A DNA stretch of 7,602 nucleotides, taken from assembly GCA_009779295.1 (NCBI GenBank), contig WREN01000103.1:1-7602 (forward strand), written 5' to 3'. The first letter of the stretch is position 1. Each line of letters starts with the position of its first letter. The stretch comes from Oscillospiraceae bacterium. GTDB lineage: Bacteria > Bacillota > Clostridia > Oscillospirales > CAG-272. The notes under the pieces are model-generated. The model was not told the DNA's origin, searched no databases, and saw nothing but the letters and a program-made list of their open reading frames with translations. A program made the position numbers and the translations under genes. Positions 1-6,723 of the stretch are shown piece by piece.

Positions 1-357
1 GACAGGCTGAACGATAAAGTTTCGGCGTACAGCAGAGGTATGACCCGCAAGTTGCTCCTTTCAAGAGCGGTCATGACGAAACCGGCACTGGCGGTGCTTG
101 ACGAGCCGACGAGCGGACTTGATATTATCAACGGGCTTGAAATCCGGAATCTAATTAAGCAACTTGTAGTCGAAGAAAACATGAGTTTTTTAATCTCCGG
201 GCATAATATGCTTGAGATCGAATATGTTTCGAACCGCGTGGCAATCATCGATAAAGGAATTATCCACGCAACAGGAACTCCGGCAGAATTGAAAGAAGAA
301 TTCGGTTCTGATAATCTTGAAGAAGTATTTGTTAAGGCGGTGAAGGGAAATGGCTAA
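1..357 (+). CDS. ABC transporter ATP-binding protein, NatA-like, C-terminal part (5' end outside window)
   Basis: This is the ATPase of an ABC exporter; it hydrolyses ATP at the inner face of the membrane to drive the ABC-2 permease encoded next. The frame is open from base 1, so the ATG at 40 is an internal Met. The 118 visible residues hold the signature motif in the variant form YSRGM (10-14), Walker B with the catalytic Glu (LAVLDEP, 30-36; Glu35), the D-loop SGLD (38-41) and the switch His in SGHN (His68). The Walker A half lies off the window. YSxGM in place of LSGGQ and the tail LEEVFVKAV are typical of the NatA/CcmA-like exporter ATPases for Na+, drugs or antibiotics. The residue before the switch His pair is Gly where Ser is more usual, a minor oddity. 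The last 8 bases overlap the permease gene, which suggests translational coupling. The substrate cannot be told. Confidence 0.93.
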   Translation, partial: DRLNDKVSAYSRGMTRKLLLSRAVMTKPALAVLDEPTSGLDIINGLEIRNLIKQLVVEENMSFLISGHNMLEIEYVSNRVAIIDKGIIHATGTPAELKEEFGSDNLEEVFVKAVKGNG

Positions 358-1684
358 ATTTTGGACATTGTTGAAAAAAGAAATACGCGACATATTATCT
401 CCTCAAACTATCATACCGATAGTAATAATAGTTGTTTTGTTTTTAGTAATGGGCAGTTTCATGAGCGGTATTATAGAAGAAGCAGGCGGACCAACCGAAG
501 GCGCTGAAGTTACCGCAAAAAATACGATTGCTATTATTGATATAGAAAAAACTGAAAGCAGTAATTATTTTATTGAAGCGTTTAAATCCATTGGATATAA
601 TATTTTGATACCAAACACAAACGATCCGGCGGAAGCGTATAACATACATAAGAACGAATTTGAAGTGCTGATGGTTTTGCCGGAAGGGTTCGGCGATATT
701 TTATCCGGTAAAGGCGAAGAATCAGCAGTAATCGATATATACAGCGATATAAAAAGTTTTTCGCTTATGACGATGATAGGCGGAATGGCAATAAACGAAA
801 TTGTCAATTCCATAAGCAGTTCAATATCACAGTCTTTGATCCGGGAAAACCTTGTACCCGGCGCACCGGATTTTGCGTTTTTATATAATCCGATCTCAAC
901 CGTGGAATACACGCGCGTAAACGATAAAATCGAACAGGTTCCCGGTATGTTTGTAGTGAATATGGTATCATCGCAAACGGTATTTATCCCGCTTGTTATA
1001 TTCGTCATCATCATTTTTTCGGCGAATACTCTCGCAGCTTCCGTTACAGGTGAAAAAGCGGATAAAACGCTGGAAACTCTGCTTACTACGCCCGTAAAAC
1101 GTATAAATATCCTTATCGCGAAAATAGTCGGTGCAAGTTTGATTTCGATCGCTTATGCCGTAGTATTCATGTTATCGATGGGCGGAATGATGGGTGGAAT
1201 GGGGGAATTTGATGTAAGCGATACAGTCAATATGACGGAAATTATGGAAAATTTGGGTATATCGTTCAACGCGACGGCTTATATCGTTTTGGGCATATCG
1301 CTGTTCTTATCGATAATAATCGGTTTGGCGTTTGCGATACTCACAGGAATATTGGCGGAAGATCTAAAAAAACTGAACGGGCTTATAATGCCTATGATGA
1401 TACTGCTCATGGTTCCGTATCTTATTTCAATGTTCGTTGATATAAATACTCTGCCTATGGCATTCAGGATAATCATGTATATAATACCGTTTACGCATAC
1501 GTTCACGGCGGTGGGGAACTTGTTCACTTCGAATTTTTTACTGCTCGGAATAGGTTTAGGGTATCAATTGATATTCTTAATTTTCTCGGTAATATTCGTA
1601 ACCCGGATTTTCGGCAGCGATAAAATATTTACATTGAAAGTTAATTTCGGGATGAAGAAGAAGAGTAAGGAAGTTAAGGAGTGA
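350..1684 (+). CDS. ABC-2 type permease, NatB-like exporter membrane subunit
   Basis: This 444-residue membrane subunit pairs with the ATPase encoded just upstream. A basic N-terminus (KKEIRD) precedes one membrane helix at about 18-40. A large outside domain (about 42-205) follows, then about six helices near 210-231, 253-279, 309-335, 343-363, 369-389 and 396-420, and a Lys-rich cytosolic tail. Between the second and third helices is the ABC-2 signature GEKADKTLETLLTTPVKR (234-251), which matches the family pattern GEKExGTLExLLxTPV; this and the one-helix/large-loop/six-helix plan place it with NatB/YhaP-like permeases. The start at 350 overlaps the ATPase stop, and the AAGGG just before it is closely spaced, so reinitiation or coupling is likely; the next Met is at residue 33, inside the first helix. 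NatAB pumps Na+ in Bacillus, but relatives export drugs and peptides, so the cargo is open. Confidence 0.92.
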   Translation: MAKFWTLLKKEIRDILSPQTIIPIVIIVVLFLVMGSFMSGIIEEAGGPTEGAEVTAKNTIAIIDIEKTESSNYFIEAFKSIGYNILIPNTNDPAEAYNIHKNEFEVLMVLPEGFGDILSGKGEESAVIDIYSDIKSFSLMTMIGGMAINEIVNSISSSISQSLIRENLVPGAPDFAFLYNPISTVEYTRVNDKIEQVPGMFVVNMVSSQTVFIPLVIFVIIIFSANTLAASVTGEKADKTLETLLTTPVKRINILIAKIVGASLISIAYAVVFMLSMGGMMGGMGEFDVSDTVNMTEIMENLGISFNATAYIVLGISLFLSIIIGLAFAILTGILAEDLKKLNGLIMPMMILLMVPYLISMFVDINTLPMAFRIIMYIIPFTHTFTAVGNLFTSNFLLLGIGLGYQLIFLIFSVIFVTRIFGSDKIFTLKVNFGMKKKSKEVKE

Positions 1685-1691
1685 TATATAG

Positions 1692-3272
1692 ATGATCGGA
1701 GATGATAATAGCATGAATAAATTTCTATCTATTCTAACAGTAATAACAATTATTCTCTCAATTATGTTTGTTTCCTGCGAAACGGAATCAATGAAAGATG
1801 GTGAAGAATCAACTCAGGACGAAACCGAACAAATTAATACTACTGAACAAGAACAGGAGATACCGGACGAAACAGACATAACCGAAACGAAAAAATATTT
1901 AGAGGATAATTATGATAAATTTAATATTGACGGTTCTACTTCAATGATTCCTTTACATCAGTCGTTGAATGATTTATTCAGTTCTGGAAATAAAAACGTG
2001 GTACACAGCAAAACGGTAGACGCTTTCGAAAAATTTATCACCGGAGAAAATGATATTTTGTTAGGCGTTGATTACAGCGACGAACTGCTTGATATAGCCA
2101 AAGCCAATGGAATAGATTTGGTAAAAATTGAAATAACGCGCGAAGCTTTTGTTTTCCTGATAAATATTAACAATCCGGTCAAGAGTTTAACAATCGACCA
2201 GATAAAAGATATTTACAGCGGAAAGATTACAAACTGGAGCGAAGTCGGCGGCGAAAACGCCAAAATCAAAGCGTATCAGAGGAACAGCGATTCGGGTTCG
2301 CAGATGCGTATGGTCAAGTTTATGGGAGATACCTTGCTTGCGGAACAGGATGTCGAGTATATCTCAAGTATGGGCAGCGTCGTCGAAATAATCGGGAATT
2401 ACGACGGGGGCAAATATTCGATCGGGTATAATATGTACACGTTTACGGAAAAACAATATATGAATGAAAACATCATATTACTGGACGTGAACGGAGTAAG
2501 CCCGAACGACGGGACGGTATTTGACGAAGCATATCCTATCGTTATATATAATTATATCTATTATAACGTAAATAACGAATCGGCGGGTGAATTTGCCGAA
2601 AACTTATATCTTTATTTAATGAGCGGCGAAGGGCAGAAGTTAATTAGCGATTCCGGTTATGTAAACCTAAACCAAAACCTTGACAGAAATAAAAGTATTG
2701 AAGTCCCTTATGAATATGAAGATGTAGAATTTATTGATTGGCTGGGTTTTTACAATGAAGAAAAAGGCGAATATTATGCTAACGACTGGGATACCGGAGA
2801 GCTTTTGATTTTTTATAATTACGCCGATTATGTGTTGCATGGTACAAAGTACATAGATGACGAAAAAGCAAGGGAATATTTAATGCTTATCTTTAACTCC
2901 GACATACCAAAAAATCCTTATACTGCCGGATTGTATGAAGACGGTATGATAACATTAAATCCTTGGTTTGACGCTTCGTTCGACCCGGATGATTTTTTCA
3001 ATTACAAATATGAAAATATGTACTATGCAATGCTGACATATCATATTGAAGAAGATAAATTTGTGCTGACCGCTTCGGATCAAAGAACATTTGATAATTA
3101 TGTGGATTATTTTGACGGCTTTTCAGCTTATACGGATGTTTATGTGCCGGACGCTGTTTGTGAGATTACATGGGAAGATTTAAAGGACTTGTATTTAAGA
3201 ACGTTTGAATGGGTTTGGTATGATGGAGAAAACGATGTTGTAATTGAATATATTCAACCTTTTAGGAATTAA
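1692..3272 (+). CDS. PstS-like solute-binding lipoprotein with an unrecognised C-terminal domain
   Basis: This 526-residue protein is probably lipid-anchored on the outer face of the membrane. A hydrophobic stretch (11-27) ends in a lipobox, FVSC, with the modified Cys at 29. An acidic Glu/Thr/Gln-rich linker follows (30-66). Residues about 76-335 resemble phosphate-binding proteins: DGSTS (80-84), NPVKSLTIDQIKDIYSGKI (161-179), then NWSEVGG and R197-x3-SGS (201-203), the counterpart of the PstS anion-binding loop. Residues about 338-526 are rich in Tyr, Trp and Asp and match nothing I know. Two starts are possible. ATG 1692 has AAGGAG 10 bases upstream. ATG 1713 (residue 8) has GGAG 11 bases upstream and gives a better signal peptide (MNKF rather than an acidic start), so 1713 may be the true one. 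No pstCAB genes are in view. It lies 7 bases after the permease and is probably in the same operon. Phosphate as ligand is only a family inference. Confidence 0.85.
   Translation: MIGDDNSMNKFLSILTVITIILSIMFVSCETESMKDGEESTQDETEQINTTEQEQEIPDETDITETKKYLEDNYDKFNIDGSTSMIPLHQSLNDLFSSGNKNVVHSKTVDAFEKFITGENDILLGVDYSDELLDIAKANGIDLVKIEITREAFVFLININNPVKSLTIDQIKDIYSGKITNWSEVGGENAKIKAYQRNSDSGSQMRMVKFMGDTLLAEQDVEYISSMGSVVEIIGNYDGGKYSIGYNMYTFTEKQYMNENIILLDVNGVSPNDGTVFDEAYPIVIYNYIYYNVNNESAGEFAENLYLYLMSGEGQKLISDSGYVNLNQNLDRNKSIEVPYEYEDVEFIDWLGFYNEEKGEYYANDWDTGELLIFYNYADYVLHGTKYIDDEKAREYLMLIFNSDIPKNPYTAGLYEDGMITLNPWFDASFDPDDFFNYKYENMYYAMLTYHIEEDKFVLTASDQRTFDNYVDYFDGFSAYTDVYVPDAVCEITWEDLKDLYLRTFEWVWYDGENDVVIEYIQPFRN
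3244..3257. promoter_or_regulatory. 14-bp perfect palindrome upstream of brnT, candidate operator
   Basis: The sequence TTGAATATATTCAA is a perfect inverted repeat, 38 bases before the brnT start and inside the last codons of the lipoprotein gene. Its first six bases could also serve as a weak -35 (TTGAAT), but no clear -10 is found at the right spacing. BrnA-type antitoxins bind palindromic operators ahead of their own operon, so an operator is plausible. A short AT-rich palindrome can also arise by chance in DNA this AT-rich. Confidence 0.3.
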
Positions 3273-3295
3273 ATAAAAATGAAAGAAGGATTATT

Positions 3296-3591
3296 ATGGA
3301 ACAATTTTATTTAAAATTTGAATGGGATGAAGATAAGAATCAAAACAATATCAAAAACATGGAGTATCGTTTGAACAAGCGCAGTTTGTATTTTATGATG
3401 AAAATGCTATTGTCGAATACGACGACGAACATTCAAAAAACGAAGACAGATTTATAATTATTGGCGCAGATATTGAATTTAAAATATTAATGGTCTGTCA
3501 TTGTTACCGTGAAAATAACGAAATAATTAGAATAATTTCGGCGCGTAAAGCAACACCGAACGAACAAAATCAATACAGGAGGCATTTATGA
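3296..3591 (+). pseudogene. brnT: brnT-like ribonuclease toxin gene with a one-base frameshift
   Basis: BrnT toxins are small RelE-like ribonucleases that stop translation; BrnA neutralises them. A good ribosome binding site (AAGGA, 5 bases before ATG 3296) starts a frame reading FEWDEDKN, the usual BrnT opening, but it stops at 3455 after 53 codons. From the A tract 3353-3357 onward the family sequence continues in the -1 frame: HGVSFEQAQFVFYD, EDRFIIIGAD, and the C-terminal hallmark IIRIISARKATPNEQ, ending at TGA 3589-3591. One extra A in the tract, or a -1 slip there, would give a 98-residue protein of normal family length with the expected N-x-x-KHG junction. The break could therefore be a true inactivating deletion, an assembly error in a homopolymer, or recoding; the sequence alone does not decide. 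The stop overlaps the brnA start as ATGA. Confidence 0.85.
3577..3582 (+). promoter_or_regulatory. Ribosome binding site for brnA
   Basis: AGGAGG lies 5 bases before ATG 3588 and inside the end of the brnT reading frame (the Tyr-Arg-Arg codons). It is strong enough for brnA to be translated even though the brnT frame is broken upstream, and it supports 3588 as the antitoxin start. Confidence 0.85.
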
Positions 3592-3785
3592 AGGAAGAAT
3601 ATGATTTTTCAAAAGGGGTAAAAAACCCATATTATGCAAAGTTGCATAAAGAAATGACAATATCAGTAGATTCATATTTGATAGAACGTTTAGAAAAAAT
3701 CGCGGCAGAAAATGGCGTGTCTGTTCAACGTGTTGTGAATCGTATTCTTTATGATTATACAATGCTTGAAAAGAATGGTAAATAA
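3588..3785 (+). CDS. brnA: BrnA-type antitoxin, ribbon-helix-helix DNA-binding
   Basis: This is a 65-residue antitoxin and probable autorepressor of the pair. The N-terminal part (residues 5-19, YDFSKGVKNPYYAKL) matches the YDFSKxKxNPYAKKL region common to BrnA/CopG-like antitoxins. Next comes the ribbon strand MTISVDSYLIERL (23-35) and a second helix around NGVSVQRVVNRIL (42-54), the usual ribbon-helix-helix layout. Known BrnA proteins bind BrnT through one part of the chain and DNA through the ribbon. Gene order (toxin first, then antitoxin) and the 4-base ATGA overlap are those of brnTA operons. The antitoxin is intact while the toxin is frameshifted, as expected if the toxin was lost first or the shift is an assembly artefact. 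The next gene starts 16 bases further on, so read-through into it is possible. Confidence 0.85.
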   Translation: MKEEYDFSKGVKNPYYAKLHKEMTISVDSYLIERLEKIAAENGVSVQRVVNRILYDYTMLEKNGK

Positions 3786-3801
3786 TTAGGAACTAAAACA
3801 A

Positions 3802-6582
3802 ATGAACGAAAAATGGTATGACAAAACTGTCGAACAGATAGAAGTAAAATTGAATACCAACAGAAACAGGGGTCTTGCGCAGAAAGAAGCGATCCGGCGG
3901 CTGAAAGGGCGGGGCGGGAATGTCATATTTCCGATACCAAGGGGTTCGTTCAGGTCGTACATCATCCACATCCTGACCGATTTCACCTCGATCCTGCTCA
4001 TCATCACCGCCATAATCGCCGCTGTATTTGAGCAGAGTATCAGCGCGGCGGTTATTGTGGGATTGCTTCTTTTGAATTATTCCGTCGCGATTTTCACGTA
4101 TGTTAAAGCGCAGCGGGTACTTGAAAGCATGGGGCATTACGCGCTGCCGTCGGCGAAAGTCATGCGCGGCGGGCGGTTGTATCTCGTTAAACAGGAACAG
4201 CTCGTTCCGGGCGACGTGATTTACTTGTCGGCTGGCGACATCGTTCCGTGCGACGCAAGGCTTATCGAAGCTGACGAATTGAAAGTTCTCGAAGTAAATC
4301 TGACTTCGGTAACGCACGCGTCTTTGAAAAAACCGGAATACATCGACTTCAGGGATATAAACCCCTCTCAGCAATTGAACATGGTTTTCGCTTCGACAAT
4401 CGTGACAATGGGAACCGGAAAAGCGATAACATGCTTGACAGGTGAGGATACTCTCGTGTGCAAAATGGAGAAGAACAGCCCGATCGTCACGCACGAAAAC
4501 TTAAAAGTTATCGGCATATTGAAGAAATATTGTTCGGTATGGAGTTTGTGCATGATCGGGTTGATATTCGTGCTGACGACGCTTGATTTTATTTTCGGAA
4601 TCGCTTCAAGAACACTTTTCGACATCTTCTTAACCGGATTAACTCTTGCGGTGGCGTCGATGAGCGAGTTTTACATGGCGTTCGGATATATCATCATCGC
4701 TTGCGGAATTTTCAACGCCGTTAAGAAATACAAAGATGTCAACTCCGGCGCGATGATTAAAAACACGTCGAAACTTGAAGTGCTGAAAGATTTAACTTGC
4801 TTGGTCGTACCGAAAGAGGGCGCGTTTTCGATCAAAGATATGCGTATTGAACGCATATTTACAAATAACAATATTTATTCTACATATGATCCGAAATTCA
4901 TCGAAAACTGCAGTCAGGTGATAAAGTACGCGGTGATTTCGACCGGGATTTACGGCAGCAGCGCGCTGATCGCGAATAATGAAACGAACGATAATATCTA
5001 CACGCCCGAAGAGGACGTTATCATACAAACAGCGGAAAAATTCGGATTGTACAACATCGAATTGGACAACAATTACCCGATTATCGAGCATATGCCTTTG
5101 TCGGACAACAGTCTGTTTGAAACTACTTTGGTTAAATTTGAAGGTACATATGTCGTTGCGATACGCGGAGAAGTAAACAAAGTATTGGAAAACTGCAAAT
5201 ATTACTGCGAAAACGGACGGATATTTCCGTTGGATAACGAAAAGCTGACAGATATAAAAATCACGGTTTCGCTTATCTCAAGGGAAGCGTACCGAGTTGT
5301 CGGCGTAGCGTCTAAAACGACGATACACACCACTTTGAATCGTTTGGAATCATGTCAGACAGACTTGACTTTCGAAGGATTTATGGCGATACGCGAACCG
5401 ATGCTTGAGGGCGCGGCGAAGAACGTCTCGAAATGTCAGGCGGCGGGTTTGAAAATCATAATGCTTTGCGAAGACGTGAACATCAACAACCGCAGGCTCG
5501 CGGAAGCCGTAGGCATCGCGCACAACTCGACGGACATAATTAATACTTATGAACTCGCGCATATCAAAGACGGATTGTTCCGTGCGAACATTCCGATCTA
5601 CCGCGTATATGAAGGATTAACAATTGCGCAAAAGCGGTTGTTGATTCAATATTTGCGTGACGACAAAGAAGTCGTGGGCGTTCTGGGGCGCGAACTTGAC
5701 GAAATAATTTTGCTAAGCGAATGTGACGTAGGTTTCGCGCAGAGCATTACGGTATCGATGAAAGCGGGCAAAGGCGGCGTTGATTTAACGAGCCGACGTA
5801 TTCCCGTGCAGACGAAAAATTCCAAGTATGTCGCAAAAGGCGGATGTGAAGCGTTAAAATTCAAAGCGGACGTTATTGTTTCCGAAGCCGAGAAACAAGG
5901 ACGCGGCGGATTTAACGCCATCATAGAAGCGATTGCGTGTTCGAAAGTCATCTACAAAAACCTGATCCGCATGATCAAATATTTACTGACCGTTCAATCG
6001 GCGCGGTTGATTATCATCCTGTATTCGATACTGACGCGAGACCTGACGTTTACGCCGATTCAGATTTTATTCAGCGGATTGATTATCGATTTTATGGCTG
6101 TAATAATAATCGCGTTCGAAAAACCGTCAAGGGATATACTGAGCCAGAAAGAAGATACCGAAAACCGCCTGCAAAAACCATTGAGCCACAACATACAATC
6201 GATAGTATTCGGATTATTCTGGGCGGCTTTGGCTGTAGTTTCAAGACGAATATTGTATAACTTTGACATAACCGAAACGATGGGCGAATTGATTTCGTTT
6301 TCATTTGTAAGTTTTTTGGTAACGCAGATAATGGTTCTGATCCAATCGAAGAAAGAAAAAAGTATTTTTATACCGAACATTAAAATCAACGGTATGTTTT
6401 TTATCGTGATTTTATTTATGGCAGGATTCATAACGGCCGGAATATTATTTACGGAGATCGGGGTATTGTTCGGCGTTGTAAAAATGAATCTGATGACATG
6501 GGGAATAATTGTTCTGCTGCCTTTATGTATGCTTATTATATTCGAAATATATAAATTTATTGTGAAAATTAAGAGAAAATAA
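3802..6582 (+). CDS. P2-type ATPase homologue lacking its catalytic motifs (apparent pseudo-ATPase)
   Basis: This 926-residue protein follows the P2 cation-pump plan: cation-ATPase N-terminal domain (about 1-50), M1-M2 (54-100), actuator domain (115-225, with LVPGDVIYLSAGDIVPCDARL intact at 135-155), M3-M4 (246-303), P and N domains (325-700) and M5-M10 (720-921). The length fits the family. The signature residues are replaced: TGES reads SVT (169-171), PEGLP in M4 reads SEFYM (288-292), DKTGTLT reads PKEGAFS (337-343, Pro for the phosphorylated Asp), KGAPE reads RGEVN (455-459), DPPR reads EPML (532-535), TGD reads CED (556-558) and TGDGVND reads LGRELDE (628-634). Lys611 and Asp763 remain at conserved places. 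As read, it should not form a phosphoenzyme or pump by the normal cycle. The frame is open for 2.8 kb, which argues for a retained role such as a regulatory or structural pseudoenzyme, but this is inference. Start: AGGA at 3788-3791, 10 bases before ATG 3802. Confidence 0.9.
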   Translation: MNEKWYDKTVEQIEVKLNTNRNRGLAQKEAIRRLKGRGGNVIFPIPRGSFRSYIIHILTDFTSILLIITAIIAAVFEQSISAAVIVGLLLLNYSVAIFTYVKAQRVLESMGHYALPSAKVMRGGRLYLVKQEQLVPGDVIYLSAGDIVPCDARLIEADELKVLEVNLTSVTHASLKKPEYIDFRDINPSQQLNMVFASTIVTMGTGKAITCLTGEDTLVCKMEKNSPIVTHENLKVIGILKKYCSVWSLCMIGLIFVLTTLDFIFGIASRTLFDIFLTGLTLAVASMSEFYMAFGYIIIACGIFNAVKKYKDVNSGAMIKNTSKLEVLKDLTCLVVPKEGAFSIKDMRIERIFTNNNIYSTYDPKFIENCSQVIKYAVISTGIYGSSALIANNETNDNIYTPEEDVIIQTAEKFGLYNIELDNNYPIIEHMPLSDNSLFETTLVKFEGTYVVAIRGEVNKVLENCKYYCENGRIFPLDNEKLTDIKITVSLISREAYRVVGVASKTTIHTTLNRLESCQTDLTFEGFMAIREPMLEGAAKNVSKCQAAGLKIIMLCEDVNINNRRLAEAVGIAHNSTDIINTYELAHIKDGLFRANIPIYRVYEGLTIAQKRLLIQYLRDDKEVVGVLGRELDEIILLSECDVGFAQSITVSMKAGKGGVDLTSRRIPVQTKNSKYVAKGGCEALKFKADVIVSEAEKQGRGGFNAIIEAIACSKVIYKNLIRMIKYLLTVQSARLIIILYSILTRDLTFTPIQILFSGLIIDFMAVIIIAFEKPSRDILSQKEDTENRLQKPLSHNIQSIVFGLFWAALAVVSRRILYNFDITETMGELISFSFVSFLVTQIMVLIQSKKEKSIFIPNIKINGMFFIVILFMAGFITAGILFTEIGVLFGVVKMNLMTWGIIVLLPLCMLIIFEIYKFIVKIKRK

Positions 6583-6606
6583 AACACCCACAGGCATGGG
6601 TGTTTT
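6581..6606 (+). terminator. Rho-independent terminator, possibly bidirectional
   Basis: A perfect 10-bp stem (AAAACACCCA pairs with TGGGTGTTTT) surrounds a 6-base loop, and the stem begins inside the TAA stop of the ATPase homologue. The 3' arm ends in TTTT and runs into TTTTAATTATT. The 5' arm is A-rich and preceded by A-rich DNA, so the reverse strand also has a U-run and the hairpin could stop transcription from either side. It separates the upstream genes from the hydrogenase-type operon. Confidence 0.88.
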
Positions 6607-6660
6607 AATTATTAAAAAATGATAAATTTTTAAAAAACTATAGCTTTATATTTGTTTTTA

Positions 6661-6669
6661 TGGTATAAT
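6661..6669 (+). promoter_or_regulatory. Extended -10 promoter element for the hndA-type operon
   Basis: TGGTATAAT is a consensus -10 hexamer (6664-6669) with the TGn extension, in an AT-rich gap between a terminator and a gene start. No good -35 is seen 16-18 bases upstream (6641-6646 reads TAGCTT), which extended -10 promoters can tolerate. Transcription would begin near 6676, leaving a leader of about 48 bases. The rest of the 141-base gap (6583-6723) shows no other clear structure. Confidence 0.65.
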
Positions 6670-6704
6670 ATTATTTGGATAATAATGAATTTATAATACA
6701 TTAC

Positions 6705-6710
6705 AGGAGG
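6705..6710 (+). promoter_or_regulatory. Ribosome binding site for the hndA-like gene, long spacing
   Basis: AGGAGG is a full-strength site, but 13 bases separate it from ATG 6724, longer than the usual 5-10. No closer in-frame ATG, GTG or TTG is present between them, so ATG 6724 remains the best start. Confidence 0.7.
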
Positions 6711-6723
6711 ATCATATTTTATT

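Noticed and set aside
40..42. ATG at 40 as the start of the ABC ATPase
   Set aside because: The frame is open back to base 1 and the signature motif (YSRG) sits just before this Met, so it is internal.
565..1014. Minus-strand open frame of 149 codons opposite the permease
   Set aside because: It is fully inside the ABC-2 permease gene, with no homology I can see and no ribosome binding site of note.
3615..3631. GGGT/ACCC hairpin within brnA
   Set aside because: The stem is only about 4 bp, with an A-rich loop inside coding sequence; too weak to be a terminator.
3793..4494. Long minus-strand open frame (233 codons) opposite the start of the ATPase homologue
   Set aside because: It lies antisense to a clear homologue in a GC-richer stretch, has a composition rich in Arg, His and Phe, no recognisable domain, and is best explained as a shadow of the + strand codons.
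3802..6582. Reading this gene as an ordinary calcium- or cation-transporting ATPase
   Set aside because: Overall homology would give that label, but the phosphorylation, dephosphorylation and hinge motifs are each replaced, so pump activity should not be assumed.
6692..6697. Second TATAAT before the hndA-like gene
   Set aside because: It has no TG extension and no -35 at usable spacing, and would start transcription very near the ribosome binding site; the element at 6661-6669 is better.
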